NCBI GenBank assembly: GCA_017484065.1
Contig: JAFUTX010000013.1
Location: 21,137 to 85,136 of the forward strand
Direction of reading: 5' to 3'
Source: Bacilli bacterium
GTDB taxonomy: Bacteria; Bacillota_I; Bacilli_A; RF39; UBA660
Length of the DNA stretch: 64,000 bases
Shown here: positions 37,244 through 45,323 of the stretch, piece by piece
Numbering within the stretch: position 1 is the stretch's first letter
Layout of the letters: every line of letters starts with the position of its first letter
The notes under the pieces: generated by a model
What the model was told of the DNA's origin: nothing
Seen by the model: the letters and a program-made list of their open reading frames with translations, nothing else
The model's database searches: none
Made by a program: the position numbers and the translations under genes

Positions 37244-37904
37244 TAACAACTTCTTTATTTTGTTCAACCTTACCACTACCTTCTCTATATATTATATTAC
37301 TAACCGGCTTATACGACTTCCGATAATTATCTAATATACCATACTTTTCTAAATTTGCAAGATGTTCTTTTGTGGGATATCCCTTATGACGACTAAATCC
37401 ATACATTGGATACTCTTTATCAAGCTCAATCATCATTCTATCTCTAGTTACTTTAGCTATAACACTAGCTGCTGCTATAGATAAACTTAGAGCATCACCA
37501 TGAATAATAGGTGTATTTGATATTCCTATATCTAGTGGCATAGCATCGCTTAGGATGTGTTCAGGTTTTATATCCATATCATTAATTGCCTTAATCATTG
37601 CTAAACGACTTGCTTCATAAATATTTATTTCATCGATTACTTCTGCTTCTACTATACCTATACCAATACTTACAGCATCTTTCTTTAAAATATCAAAAAA
37701 TAACTCTCTTTTTTTCTCACTTAATTTTTTAGAATCAGTTAACCCTTCTAACTTATAATTAACTGGTAATATTACGCTAGTAGCAACAACGGGACCAACT
37801 AGTGGTCCACGTCCTACTTCATCAACACCTGCTATTAAGGTAATATTTTCTTTATACAAATCTTTTTCATATTTTAGTAAATCTTCTTCTATTCTCTTTT
37901 TCAT
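37236..37904 (-). CDS. rnhB: Ribonuclease HII
   Basis: The 222-residue enzyme removes ribonucleotides and RNA-DNA hybrids from DNA. Family motifs are clear: GVDEVGRGPLVGPVVA (catalytic Asp-Glu), LTDSKKLSEKKRE, a central SDAMPL Asp, and GYPTKEHLANLEKYG near the C-terminus. The start overlaps rbgA by 4 bp, and the stop overlaps the LtaS-like gene. The rbgA-rnhB pairing is common in Firmicutes. Confidence 0.96.
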   Translation of the reverse strand: MKKRIEEDLLKYEKDLYKENITLIAGVDEVGRGPLVGPVVATSVILPVNYKLEGLTDSKKLSEKKRELFFDILKKDAVSIGIGIVEAEVIDEINIYEASRLAMIKAINDMDIKPEHILSDAMPLDIGISNTPIIHGDALSLSIAAASVIAKVTRDRMMIELDKEYPMYGFSRHKGYPTKEHLANLEKYGILDNYRKSYKPVSNIIYREGSGKVEQNKEVVNE

Positions 37905-38755
37905 AGTCCTCTATCAAATGTTACTCCTTTAATATAGCCTTCTCTTATATCATTTAAAACACGATTACTAACTCGATCGTAATCAGCTTCCCCATTTCTA
38001 TATGCACCGATTTTCTTACCAATTATATCATAAACTTCTACAAAGTCACTAATATCTTTAATACCATATCTTTCAAGTAATATATCAGGATAATAATCAT
38101 GTAATTTTTTGATAATATGTACTGCTACATCATCAACATTTAGTACTTCCGTTTTTATAGCAGACATACTAGCTAAGTTAAGAGCTACCTCTTCTTCATC
38201 AAATTTTTGCCATAAAATACCTGGAGTATCTAAAAGTAAGATATCACTTTCTGTTTTTAACCAACTAATACTTTTTGTAATACCTGGTTTGTTTCCAGTA
38301 GTTGCTACTTTTCGACCTGCTAAACGATTGATTAATGTACTCTTACCAACATTAGGTATACCAACAACTAAAGCTCTTATTCCTTTATTAATAATCCCTT
38401 TATTAGCCCTTTTATTCATTTCATCAGCTAACATTTCATGTGTTAATTCAATTATTTTTTTATACTCATTAGGATCATTTAAATCTAGTAATAATACCTT
38501 AGTATTTAAATTTTCATAGTATTGTACCCAATAATTAGTAACCTTCATATCACATAAATCTTTTTTAGTCATAATAAGGATTTTAGGTTTATTACCTATT
38601 AAATCATAGACATTTTTTATTTTAGAAGATCTAGGTATTCTAGCATCTACTATTTCATATACAATATCAATTAAATTATAATTCTTTTGAATTAACTTTT
38701 TAGTTTTCTCCATATGACCTGGATACCAGTTTATATTAGTTTTATTTCCATTCAT
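37901..38755 (-). CDS. rbgA: Ribosome biogenesis GTPase RbgA (YlqF)
   Basis: This is a circularly permuted GTPase for 50S subunit maturation. The start MNGNKTNINWYPGHMEKTKK is typical. MTKKDLCD (G4) precedes GIPNVGKSTLINRLAG (G1), GNKPGITKS (G2) and LLLDTPGI (G3). The C-terminal domain binds the ribosome. ATG 38755 is preferred because AAAGGAG lies upstream; the open frame begins at 38800 inside the previous gene. The first ten codons and the ribosome binding site recur six more times to the right (39.0-45.4 kb) at junctions of a cassette array. Confidence 0.96.
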   Translation of the reverse strand: MNGNKTNINWYPGHMEKTKKLIQKNYNLIDIVYEIVDARIPRSSKIKNVYDLIGNKPKILIMTKKDLCDMKVTNYWVQYYENLNTKVLLLDLNDPNEYKKIIELTHEMLADEMNKRANKGIINKGIRALVVGIPNVGKSTLINRLAGRKVATTGNKPGITKSISWLKTESDILLLDTPGILWQKFDEEEVALNLASMSAIKTEVLNVDDVAVHIIKKLHDYYPDILLERYGIKDISDFVEVYDIIGKKIGAYRNGEADYDRVSNRVLNDIREGYIKGVTFDRGL

Positions 38756-38772
38756 CTCCATCAACTCCTTTA
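38725..38772 (-). repeat. rbgA 5'-end repeat R0 (native, functional copy)
   Basis: This is the reference copy: AAAGGAGTTGATGGAG, ATG, then codons for NGNKTNINW and continuation into rbgA (TATCCAGGT). The ORF at 38742 ends inside it. Confidence 0.85.
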
Positions 38773-38987
38773 TCCTTACCCCAATCTTCGTAAGGATCAC
38801 TACCGTGTTCTAATTCCCATTTTATATGGTTATCTCTAGCATTTTTTACAGCTTCGCACCCATTATTACTTATTGCACTTGCACTCTCTGTAACAACAAA
38901 GAAAGATAAACCATATTCATTTGCAAGTGCTTTAACTTTTTGACAGAATTCTCTTGCTTTAACTATTTTATCTTGCTCATTTTTCAT
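38742..38987 (-). CDS. Small hypothetical protein of the cassette array
   Basis: The protein has about 81 residues starting at 38987 (GAGGTGGTAGTA before the ATG). It shows KAREFCQKVKALANEYGLSFFVVTESASAISNNGCEAVKNARDNHIKWE, a type of small soluble protein common in gut Firmicutes but without a function known to me. The last codons (KDKGVDGDEWK) overlap the rbgA ribosome binding site and start, so it is coupled to rbgA. It forms the first cassette between R0 and R1. Confidence 0.7.
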   Translation of the reverse strand: MKNEQDKIVKAREFCQKVKALANEYGLSFFVVTESASAISNNGCEAVKNARDNHIKWELEHGSDPYEDWGKDKGVDGDEWK

Positions 38988-39026
38988 TACTACCACCTCT
39001 TTTTCTATGTTCTTAATTAAATTGAA

Positions 39027-39078
39027 ATCAACCAGTTTATATTAGTTTTATTTTCATTCATTTGGATCAACTCCTTTA
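39027..39078 (-). repeat. rbgA 5'-end repeat R1
   Basis: The copy has AGGAGTTGATCC, ATG and codons for NENKTNINW. It then diverges from rbgA after the TGG codon and stops (LISI, TAA). It directly follows the MazG-like fragment at 39076. Confidence 0.85.
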
Positions 39079-39375
39079 ATTTTTATATGTTTTTTCTAAA
39101 AAAATTCGCTTTTCAAATCCACCACGTTTTAGTTTTTTTTGATTAGCGGTCTTTAAAACATCATCTAATGTCTTACCACGTAATTCAGCAATTGACCTTA
39201 ATATTTCGAAAACATCTGCAAGTTCTTCTAATATTTCTTTTGAATTAGTAGCACCTATTACTTCACTAGTTTCTTCTTGTAATTTTTTATACAATTCTTT
39301 TCTATATTCTTCATCTTCTAATACTCTTATAATAGCTTTTTCAATTAAATATCTGTTCCATATTTTACCACCCAT
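39076..39375 (-). pseudogene. MazG-like pyrophosphohydrolase gene with damaged 5' end
   Basis: The C-terminal 65 residues (EELADVFEILRSIAELRGKTL...KRGGFEKRIFLEKTYKN) are nearly identical to the intact gene at 44884. The 5' part is broken. An ATG at 39361 with GGTGG upstream reads MEQIFN, matching MEKVFN of the intact gene, but hits TGA at once. The codons for the conserved KLVRDNIPDII block are deleted. The open frame instead starts at 39375 with an unrelated MGGKIWNRYL. It is likely non-functional or chimeric. Confidence 0.65.
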
Positions 39376-39403
39376 ATATATAAAGCCAATAAGATTATAA
39401 CAT

Positions 39404-39434
39404 AAAAAAAGACAGATTTTATATAATTCTATCT
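39404..39434 (-). terminator. Terminator after the RhuM-like gene
   Basis: On the minus strand, AGATAGA pairs with TCTGTCT (one G-T pair) around an AT loop, followed by TTTTTTT. It lies about 130 bp after the gene at 39561, with nothing else recognised in between. Confidence 0.6.
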
Positions 39435-39560
39435 AAAATTTGTATTACTATGACACTATAATTTCTTTTTGATAACTTGTTAACTTTAAAAATTTGTGTA
39501 ATCTATACTAATACCAAGTAGCAAAAAAATCTAACGTGTTTCTTATAATTTTTATTTATA

Positions 39561-40298
39561 TTAGCCACACCATAGTACTTTTTCAAAATCAGTAGTATAT
39601 TCGTACAAGTCAGTGTTTTTGTCATATAATAAAGCATATTTTCTAATTAAATTGTTCCAATCATTCATTGTCATAGGAATTTGATTATTATTTTTTTGAA
39701 TAGCATATTCCAATAACTTTTTTACCATTTTGTCTTTTAATAGTATATCTCGATTATTTCTTTGATTTAGTATATAAATATATAAAGTTCTAGTAAAATA
39801 TGCATTTCCATCATAATCTATACTTGTTTCATACATATCAGCTATTTTTTGATAGAAGTTGCGTTGTGACATTCCTATTAATTCCAACTTACATTTTGTT
39901 TCTTTTAAATTGCTAGCAAGAAAACTACTATTGGACAATCTTTCATCATCTAATATATACCCTCTTACTATATATTTTTTCAATATTCCAATAGACCATC
40001 TTTTTAATTGTATAGCTTTTTCAGAATTTACATTACAACTTAAAAGAATAAGCATATCTAAACTATAAAAAGTTTCATCGTCTATATCTATTAATAATAT
40101 ATCTGTATCTAAATTATTTCTTTCAATCATCGTAGATAATAATTTGTCTATATCATTATCAATTCCCAACAAAGTACAGATAGCTTCTTTTGATAAATAG
40201 ATTTCTCCATCTTTCATTTTTATATTTTTTAAATCAATTTTATTATTCATAAAATATATTAAATATTCAATAGCACTACTTCTAGCAATTTCTTCCAT
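39561..40298 (-). CDS. RhuM-like protein
   Basis: The 245-residue protein has the RhuM family core: EKAIQLKRWSIGILKKYIVRGYILDDERL, followed by a helical C-terminus (SQRNFYQKIADMYETSIDYD; FTRTLYIYILNQ). RhuM proteins are frequent in mobile and pathogenicity islands; their biochemical role is not known. The gene lies in the multi-gene cassette between R1 and R2, 20 bp after the BRO-like gene. It may also be read as a phage antirepressor relative. Confidence 0.75.
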   Translation of the reverse strand: MEEIARSSAIEYLIYFMNNKIDLKNIKMKDGEIYLSKEAICTLLGIDNDIDKLLSTMIERNNLDTDILLIDIDDETFYSLDMLILLSCNVNSEKAIQLKRWSIGILKKYIVRGYILDDERLSNSSFLASNLKETKCKLELIGMSQRNFYQKIADMYETSIDYDGNAYFTRTLYIYILNQRNNRDILLKDKMVKKLLEYAIQKNNNQIPMTMNDWNNLIRKYALLYDKNTDLYEYTTDFEKVLWCG

Positions 40299-40317
40299 GA
40301 TTATCTTCCCCCCCCAT

Positions 40318-41175
40318 CTAATTCTTTTCTTCTAATAGTTTATTATCTACATATTTGTAGTTTAAAGAATTATTATTACTTATAACTGATCTACCTAACT
40401 CCTTTTCTAGATTATCTCTAGTTATTTTTGCTATATTGCCACCACGTCTTGCAATTTTTTTGTTTTGTTCTAAACCATAAGGCTTGTATTCTTTTGTAAG
40501 TTCTCTAGTTGCTATTTCTCCTAAATCAGTTAAAGCCACTTCTATATCAGTCATATTATCTCGTAATGATTCTTTTCTTAGTCCTTTAAATTGTTTGTAC
40601 TCTTGAGCTGTCATTCCAGACCAAGTATTGTATATTTGATTAGTAAGTATTCCAAATTCATAACCTTTACTAATACCATTTTCTTGCCATACATCAGTTA
40701 ATTTCTTACGATTTACTATCCCATTTAATCTTTTCTTTATCCATTCATCGTCATAACTTTTTTTACGATAGTAATCAATTGCTCTATTTATAGCTATCTC
40801 TGGATTAAATACCTCATCAACTCTCTCTTTACCAAGTTTAGCTAACCACATTTTAAGTGGTTCCGCCTTAGGCGATGGAACAGATTCAATAAGTCTAAAT
40901 ATTCCTTTAGTATCCAGTGTATCAGTTTCTCTCATTTTTCCATCTTTAGCTCTCATTTTCAACTGGTTAGTATCACTAACCAATTCACTACCTTCATCTT
41001 TAAGTTTAGTTTTTAGCCATTTCCAATAATTTCTAGATTTATCATAATCATTTTCCGTTAATGCACTGATTACATCAACTACACTAAAATAATATTCTGC
41101 TTTTTCAGAATCCCATATACTTCTTATTTCTTTTCCTTCAAAAAGATTGGTAATAGTTGCTAATTTATCATTCAT
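40318..41175 (-). CDS. BRO-N domain protein (DinD-like / phage antirepressor type)
   Basis: The start at 41175 follows GAGGGG. Residues about 1-110 carry a BRO-N type DNA-binding region (IRSIWDSEKAEYYFSVVDVISALTENDYDKSRNYWKWLK; LDTKGIFRLIESVPSPKAEPLKMWLAKLG). The C-terminal half (RAIDYYRKKSYDDEWIKKRLNGI) matches DinD-like proteins found in mobile islands. The cargo of this cassette (BRO, RhuM, XRE) looks phage- or island-derived. Confidence 0.8.
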   Translation of the reverse strand: MNDKLATITNLFEGKEIRSIWDSEKAEYYFSVVDVISALTENDYDKSRNYWKWLKTKLKDEGSELVSDTNQLKMRAKDGKMRETDTLDTKGIFRLIESVPSPKAEPLKMWLAKLGKERVDEVFNPEIAINRAIDYYRKKSYDDEWIKKRLNGIVNRKKLTDVWQENGISKGYEFGILTNQIYNTWSGMTAQEYKQFKGLRKESLRDNMTDIEVALTDLGEIATRELTKEYKPYGLEQNKKIARRGGNIAKITRDNLEKELGRSVISNNNSLNYKYVDNKLLEEKN

Positions 41176-41263
41176 ATAATTTCCCCTCATATTCCACTTC
41201 TAAAAATTCTTCATCATCTTTAAAATCTTCAACTGTAATTTTATAATTAATTAAGAAGAATTA
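41172..41263 (-). pseudogene. Possible remnant of a small gene upstream of the BRO-like gene
   Basis: In one frame 41172-41263 reads without a start codon, including NYKITVEDFKDDEEFLEVEYEGKLYE in two parts (NYKITVEDFKDDEEF and LEVEYEGKLYE), and ends with TGA overlapping the BRO-like ATG (ATGA). The acidic, codon-like sequence and coupled stop suggest the tail of a lost gene. Evidence is thin. Confidence 0.3.
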
Positions 41264-41290
41264 GTTGATGAAATATTCATTTTTTATCGC

Positions 41291-41322
41291 CTAAAAACAT
41301 TGTATCACAAGAGATACAATGT
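41291..41322 (-). terminator. Perfect inverted repeat after the XRE regulator gene
   Basis: ACATTGTATC (41297-41306) and GATACAATGT (41313-41322) form a perfect 10-bp repeat with a 6-nt loop, followed on the minus strand by TTTTTAG. It fits a terminator for the gene at 41336. The symmetry would also suit an operator for that regulator. Confidence 0.65.
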
Positions 41323-41335
41323 TGCAATAGGTAAA

Positions 41336-41584
41336 TTATTTTTTTGATGGAACAATTTCTAGAGTATATCCTAAAGGTTCTAATAATTCTAACATAGTCT
41401 TTAATTGCGGTGAATTCATATTACGTTCTATTCTTGCAATTGTTGTTCTTATAACGCTTGTTTCGTGTGATAATTGTTCTTGGGAAATTTTAGCATTCTT
41501 TCTTATCTTAACGTAATTTGTAATAATAGAATACTCCATATCCAAAATTTTCTTTTCTCGACTTATAAAAGTTTTGCTATCCAT
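41336..41584 (-). CDS. XRE-type helix-turn-helix regulator
   Basis: The 82-residue protein starts at 41584, with GGAGG 8 nt before it. The HTH_3 domain is clear: YVKIRKNAKISQEQLSHETSVIRTTIARIERNMNSPQLKTMLELLEPLGYTLEIV. The form (an N-terminal linker, HTH at the C-terminus) is that of HigA-type antitoxins, but no RelE/HigB toxin gene adjoins it. It is therefore an orphan regulator or an antitoxin that lost its partner. Confidence 0.85.
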   Translation of the reverse strand: MDSKTFISREKKILDMEYSIITNYVKIRKNAKISQEQLSHETSVIRTTIARIERNMNSPQLKTMLELLEPLGYTLEIVPSKK

Positions 41585-41620
41585 ATTAAATTCCTCCAAT
41601 AACTAAATTATAGCATAAGA

Positions 41621-41645
41621 AAAGCAGATTTAAAATCTACTTTTT
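41621..41645 (-). terminator. Hairpin between the XRE gene and the gene at 41680
   Basis: AAAGCAGAT/ATCTACTTT form a 9-bp stem with a G-T pair and a 5-nt loop. T-rich tracts flank both sides. It likely ends the transcript from 41680. Confidence 0.55.
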
Positions 41646-41679
41646 AGTCATAGCTTTTCATGTGATATTTTACATAATA

Positions 41680-42249
41680 TTACTTAAACTTTCCAGAACT
41701 AAATAATAATTTTGAATCAATAACATGTTCTAAATATTCTTTAGCCGTAATATGTTTTTCTGGCTCATTAAATTCTGTAATTATAATTTCATCAATTTCT
41801 TCAATTGTTATATTAAAAGTTTTTAAATATTCTACATACCTCTTATATTGATAATTTAATAATTCATCTAACGAACTAAATTTGTGAATTCCTCTATTGT
41901 TAAAATCTGAATTTTCAAACCAAAACCAATTATCATCATATTTAAATATAAGAAAAGAATGAGTAGGATATTCATTGTCGTAATCAAGTAAAACCATTTC
42001 ATAAATAGTTTTTATCTCATAGTTATTTTTTAAAAACCAATCTCTTTCAAATTCAACTTGATCAAAGCAATTGCCACATAAATTTTTTAATAAGTCCTCT
42101 TTACTTTCTAATATGTATTGTGAATACCAAGCTGAATTAAAATCTTCATCATCGTAATGATATACTCTTCCATTTTTTCCTAAATATCCGTAATTAATAT
42201 TATTTGACATATAGACTAATAATTTTTCTGGCGTTTTAATATCATTCAT
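41680..42249 (-). CDS. Putative transglutaminase/cysteine-peptidase-like protein
   Basis: The 189-residue soluble protein has a CGNCFDQVEFERDWF segment (possible catalytic Cys near residue 60), PTHSFLIFKYDD (His near 97) and WFWFENSD (Asp/Asn), an order reminiscent of transglutaminase-like enzymes. This is inference from motif order only. Its upstream leader (GTAATCACCTTACTAATTCC on the plus strand, near 42284) recurs before 42935 and 45213. A decayed copy lies at 45449-45626. Confidence 0.55.
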   Translation of the reverse strand: MNDIKTPEKLLVYMSNNINYGYLGKNGRVYHYDDEDFNSAWYSQYILESKEDLLKNLCGNCFDQVEFERDWFLKNNYEIKTIYEMVLLDYDNEYPTHSFLIFKYDDNWFWFENSDFNNRGIHKFSSLDELLNYQYKRYVEYLKTFNITIEEIDEIIITEFNEPEKHITAKEYLEHVIDSKLLFSSGKFK

Positions 42250-42442
42250 TATTTCACCTCAATATTCTTATTATTAGGTGGCGTAATCACCTTACTAATT
42301 CCTATCGCTTTTTAAATTAATAACATCTATTTTTTTCTGATTTTTGTTTATTTTAACATATTTTTATATAAAACATGTAAGATATTAAATCTCTCTAGCC
42401 TTTATTTTATAGGAGTTTTCTCTTATTCTTGGATAAATCATA

Positions 42443-42492
42443 ATCAACCAATTTATATTAGTTTTATTTTCATTCATTTGGATCAACTCCTT
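42443..42492 (-). repeat. rbgA 5'-end repeat R2
   Basis: The copy reads AGGAGTTGATCC, ATG, NENKTNINW, then diverges (LIMIYPRIRENS...). It directly overlaps the stop of the deaminase gene at 42483. Confidence 0.85.
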
Positions 42493-42935
42493 GCATCTTC
42501 TATTTGTTTTTTACATTTATCTCGTAATATACCCGAAATAATATTAATATCATTTTTACATTTTTCTTTTATATCATATATTGTAACATTAGGATTCATA
42601 TTTGATTCACTTTCTGCACCAAAAATAAAGCTACTAATCTTGGCTTTAATTGCTGCTGAAAAACACATACTACAACTCCATGCATTGGAAATTAATATAT
42701 AATTTGATAAATCTTTTGTTTTTAACTCTTTACACGCCATTCTAATTAAATTAATTTCTGCATGTGCTGTTGGATCTGTATCAGTATTAGAAGTATTATG
42801 TGATTTATACAACACATTACCATCGTTATCCAATAAAAATGCGGCAAAAGGTGAATTACCTTCTTTTATCCCATTGTCAACTTCTTTAATAACTAATCTC
42901 ATTATTTCTTCCATTTTTTCTTTATTAATATTCAT
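42483..42935 (-). CDS. Nucleoside/guanine deaminase-like protein
   Basis: The 150-residue protein of the cytidine deaminase fold has a zinc-binding HAE motif (PTAHAEINLIRMA) and a second motif SCSMCFSAAI (usual form PCxxC, here with Ser for Pro). It resembles guanine/nucleoside deaminases of the GuaD/TadA group. Its TGA stop falls inside repeat R2. It is the only gene in the cassette between R2 and R3. Confidence 0.85.
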   Translation of the reverse strand: MNINKEKMEEIMRLVIKEVDNGIKEGNSPFAAFLLDNDGNVLYKSHNTSNTDTDPTAHAEINLIRMACKELKTKDLSNYILISNAWSCSMCFSAAIKAKISSFIFGAESESNMNPNVTIYDIKEKCKNDINIISGILRDKCKKQIEDARS

Positions 42936-43131
42936 AAATTTACCTCATTTTCTCTAGGGGGTTTAACTTCTGTAACCACCTTACTAATTCTTAACAAAAA
43001 ATCACCTATTTTAAGTAATATTTGTTGTTTTTTTATCAAATATTAGCCATTTTTATTCAAAACATGTAAGATATAATTCTTAGTTTTTCCTTATATTACA
43101 AAGCTTTTCAAAGGGGTTTAAATTAATTGTA

Positions 43132-43176
43132 ATCAACCAGTTTATATTGGTTTTATTATCCATAGGAATCACTCCA
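43132..43176 (-). repeat. rbgA 5'-end repeat R3
   Basis: The copy reads GGAGTGATTCCT, ATG, DNKTNINW, then LITINLNPFEK. It is the most diverged in the ribosome-binding part, but identical through the AACTGGTTGAT core. Confidence 0.8.
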
Positions 43177-43196
43177 TTTCTATTCAATTATAGCAT

Positions 43197-43224
43197 AAAA
43201 AAAACGAAATTTAGCACTATTTCG
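43197..43224 (-). terminator. Terminator of the gene at 43306
   Basis: On the minus strand, CGAAAT/ATTTCG form a stem with an 8-nt loop, followed by eight T. Confidence 0.75.
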
Positions 43225-43305
43225 TCCATTTTTAAGTCATTTTCGTAGTTACTATAAACCGTAATTAATTATTAGTATATAGTTTCTAGGTCATATGACA
43301 TTTAA

Positions 43306-43980
43306 CTATTTGGTTAATTTTTTTACTTTATTTTGATTGAATAAGTATTCTTCTATATGAATTTGGTGTCCATAATCATTAATATCATCAATCTGTTTCA
43401 TTTTTCTATACATTCTCATAAATACTATATTAAATGGATCATACGAACTACCAGAATATCTAAATCTAATTGGTATATGATATAAAGAATTAAAATCTCT
43501 ATCATATCCTTCAATATATGGTTGTATATAAAATTCTAATTTAAATAATTCTTTTTCTTTTTTTATTTTTAAGATATTAGCAACTTCATGATTAGTTTCA
43601 TCTGAATACCATGTAATAGTATTATTTTCTTTATCAAATAATTCATTATAATTTGAATAATTATATAACCTATATTTATTTTTTTCATATTCTAATTCAT
43701 TAATATAATCTTGTTTTTCTTCTTCTGTTTCCATATAAAAAGGAATAGTAGGCTCAGTATATATTTTTATATTTTCGATATCATCAAATAATTCTTCAAA
43801 TAATCTATATACTTCATAGTTTTCTTTAGTAATTATAAAATTATTATCATCATTTGTATTTTTAGAATGAATTTTCCAATATAAATCGCCATTTCCATCA
43901 AATGATACATCAAATTGTTTATCTAATTCTTGAAAAGATATTATTAATCCAAATTCATTTTCATGTTTAATCACTTGCAT
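43306..43980 (-). CDS. Hypothetical cassette protein
   Basis: The start at 43980 follows GGAGGGG. The protein has about 224 residues, is soluble and acidic, and is rich in Asn, Tyr and Glu, with no signal peptide or membrane helix. Segments such as FDVSFDGNGDLYWKI and HIPIRFRYSGSSYDPFNIVFMRMYRKM suggest a mixed alpha/beta fold. I do not recognise a family. It is the only gene in the cassette between R3 and R4, so it is expected to be self-sufficient. Confidence 0.65.
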   Translation of the reverse strand: MQVIKHENEFGLIISFQELDKQFDVSFDGNGDLYWKIHSKNTNDDNNFIITKENYEVYRLFEELFDDIENIKIYTEPTIPFYMETEEEKQDYINELEYEKNKYRLYNYSNYNELFDKENNTITWYSDETNHEVANILKIKKEKELFKLEFYIQPYIEGYDRDFNSLYHIPIRFRYSGSSYDPFNIVFMRMYRKMKQIDDINDYGHQIHIEEYLFNQNKVKKLTK

Positions 43981-44172
43981 ATGCTTCCCCTCCAAGTTTG
44001 TTAGTTACTATGTCGTAATCAATATCTTAAATTCTACAACATTTTTAACATATTTTAGGCATTTTTATATCAATTTATCAAAATCTATTATTTTTATATA
44101 AAACATGCAAGATGTTAATCTTTACAAAACCTTATAAATAAAGGATTTCTACAAAAGTTACTATAAACCGTT

Positions 44173-44219
44173 ATCAACCAATTGATATTAGTTTTATTTT
44201 CATTCATGAGAGTCACCTC
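44173..44219 (-). repeat. rbgA 5'-end repeat R4
   Basis: The copy reads GAGGTGACTCTC, ATG, NENKTNINW, then LITVYSNFCRN. The ribosome-binding part differs from the other copies while the coding part is conserved. Confidence 0.82.
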
Positions 44220-44221
44220 AT

Positions 44222-44653
44222 TTATTTACTATATTTCATATAATATCTAGATTCAGTTTCTTCTATAACATTGAACCCTAATTTTTTATACAATGATATA
44301 GCTTGTACATTTTCTTTATATACCCATAAATATATTATATCATTATTGTTTATAACTTCTTTTATAATATTAGTTCCTATACCTTTATTTCTATATTCTT
44401 CTTCAAGATATATTTCGTCTAACAATGTACCATCATCTTTATCAGTTAATAACAAACATCCAACTACTTTATTATCTACAACAATATTAGAATAATTATT
44501 AAGTAGTTTTGGCACATTGTTTTTTACATAATTATTTATCTTATTAATTTCATTTTCTGATAAATCTTTAGCATATTCAAAAATTGTTTTCTTTTTATAG
44601 TCAATCAACTTCTCGATATCATCATTAGATGACTTATTCAATTTATAATCCAT
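44222..44653 (-). CDS. GNAT family N-acetyltransferase
   Basis: The 143-residue protein starts at 44653 with AGAGGTG upstream. It has the GNAT core: VVDNKVVGCLLLT, LDEIYLEEEYRNKGIGTNIIKEVI (acetyl-CoA binding R-x2-G-x-G/I) and LYKKLGFNVIEETESRYYMK. The substrate is unknown. It is the only gene in the cassette between R4 and R5. Confidence 0.87.
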   Translation of the reverse strand: MDYKLNKSSNDDIEKLIDYKKKTIFEYAKDLSENEINKINNYVKNNVPKLLNNYSNIVVDNKVVGCLLLTDKDDGTLLDEIYLEEEYRNKGIGTNIIKEVINNNDIIYLWVYKENVQAISLYKKLGFNVIEETESRYYMKYSK

Positions 44654-44834
44654 AAATTCACCTCTTTTATTAAAGTTAGACTCCAATCACCACATCCTAA
44701 ATTATGCCATTTTGGGGATATTTTTTGTCTATTTTATATATTTTTATCACTTTTTTATCAAAAATGTGTAATTAGTAAAGGTAGATTTTACCCTTATTTT
44801 ATAGGAGTTTCGTGAATAGTTAGACTAAATTGCC

Positions 44835-44886
44835 ATCAACCAATTTATATTAGTTTTATTTTCATTCATTTGGATCAACTCCTTTA
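44835..44886 (-). repeat. rbgA 5'-end repeat R5
   Basis: The copy reads AAAGGAGTTGATCC, ATG, NENKTNINW, LMAI, TAG. Together with the preceding 3' end of the MazG-like gene it is nearly identical to R1 and its upstream sequence. Confidence 0.85.
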
Positions 44887-45213
44887 ATTTTTATATGTTT
44901 TTTCTAAAAAAATTCGCTTTTCAAATCCACCACGTTTTAATTTTTTTTGATTAGCGGTCTTTAAAACATCATTTAATGTCTTACCACCTAATTCAGCAAT
45001 TGACCTTAATATTTCTAAAACATCTGCAAGTTCTTCAATTGTTTCATCAGAATTCTTAGAGCTTATAACTTCATTTGCTTCTTCTAAAAGTTTTTTATAT
45101 AGCTCAACTTTGTACTCTTCATCTGCTAATATTCTCGTAACAGATTCTTCACCATTACTTGCAATTATATCTGGTATATTATCTCTGACCAATTTATTAA
45201 ATACTTTTTCCAT
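44884..45213 (-). CDS. MazG-like/PRA-PH-type nucleotide pyrophosphohydrolase
   Basis: The 109-residue protein starts with FNKLVRDNIPDIIASNG and has the helical metal-binding region ELYKKLLEEANEVISS...EELADVLEILRSIAEL with paired Glu/Asp (EExxE and ExxD). This matches short MazG/phosphoribosyl-ATP pyrophosphohydrolase-like housecleaning enzymes. It is the intact counterpart of the damaged gene at 39076. GAGGTGAAAA gives the start. It is the sole gene of the cassette between R5 and R6. Confidence 0.85.
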   Translation of the reverse strand: MEKVFNKLVRDNIPDIIASNGEESVTRILADEEYKVELYKKLLEEANEVISSKNSDETIEELADVLEILRSIAELGGKTLNDVLKTANQKKLKRGGFEKRIFLEKTYKN

Positions 45214-45323
45214 TTTTCACCTCAATTATTTTATTATTAAATGGTGTAATCACCTTGCTAATTCCTATCACTTTTTACACTATAAATAGTCATTTTTTTA
45301 TTAATTTCTATCTATTTAACATG

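Noticed and set aside
38109..38519. Long plus-strand ORF opposite rbgA
   Set aside because: It is a shadow of rbgA on the other strand, created by the low stop frequency opposite AT-rich coding sequence.
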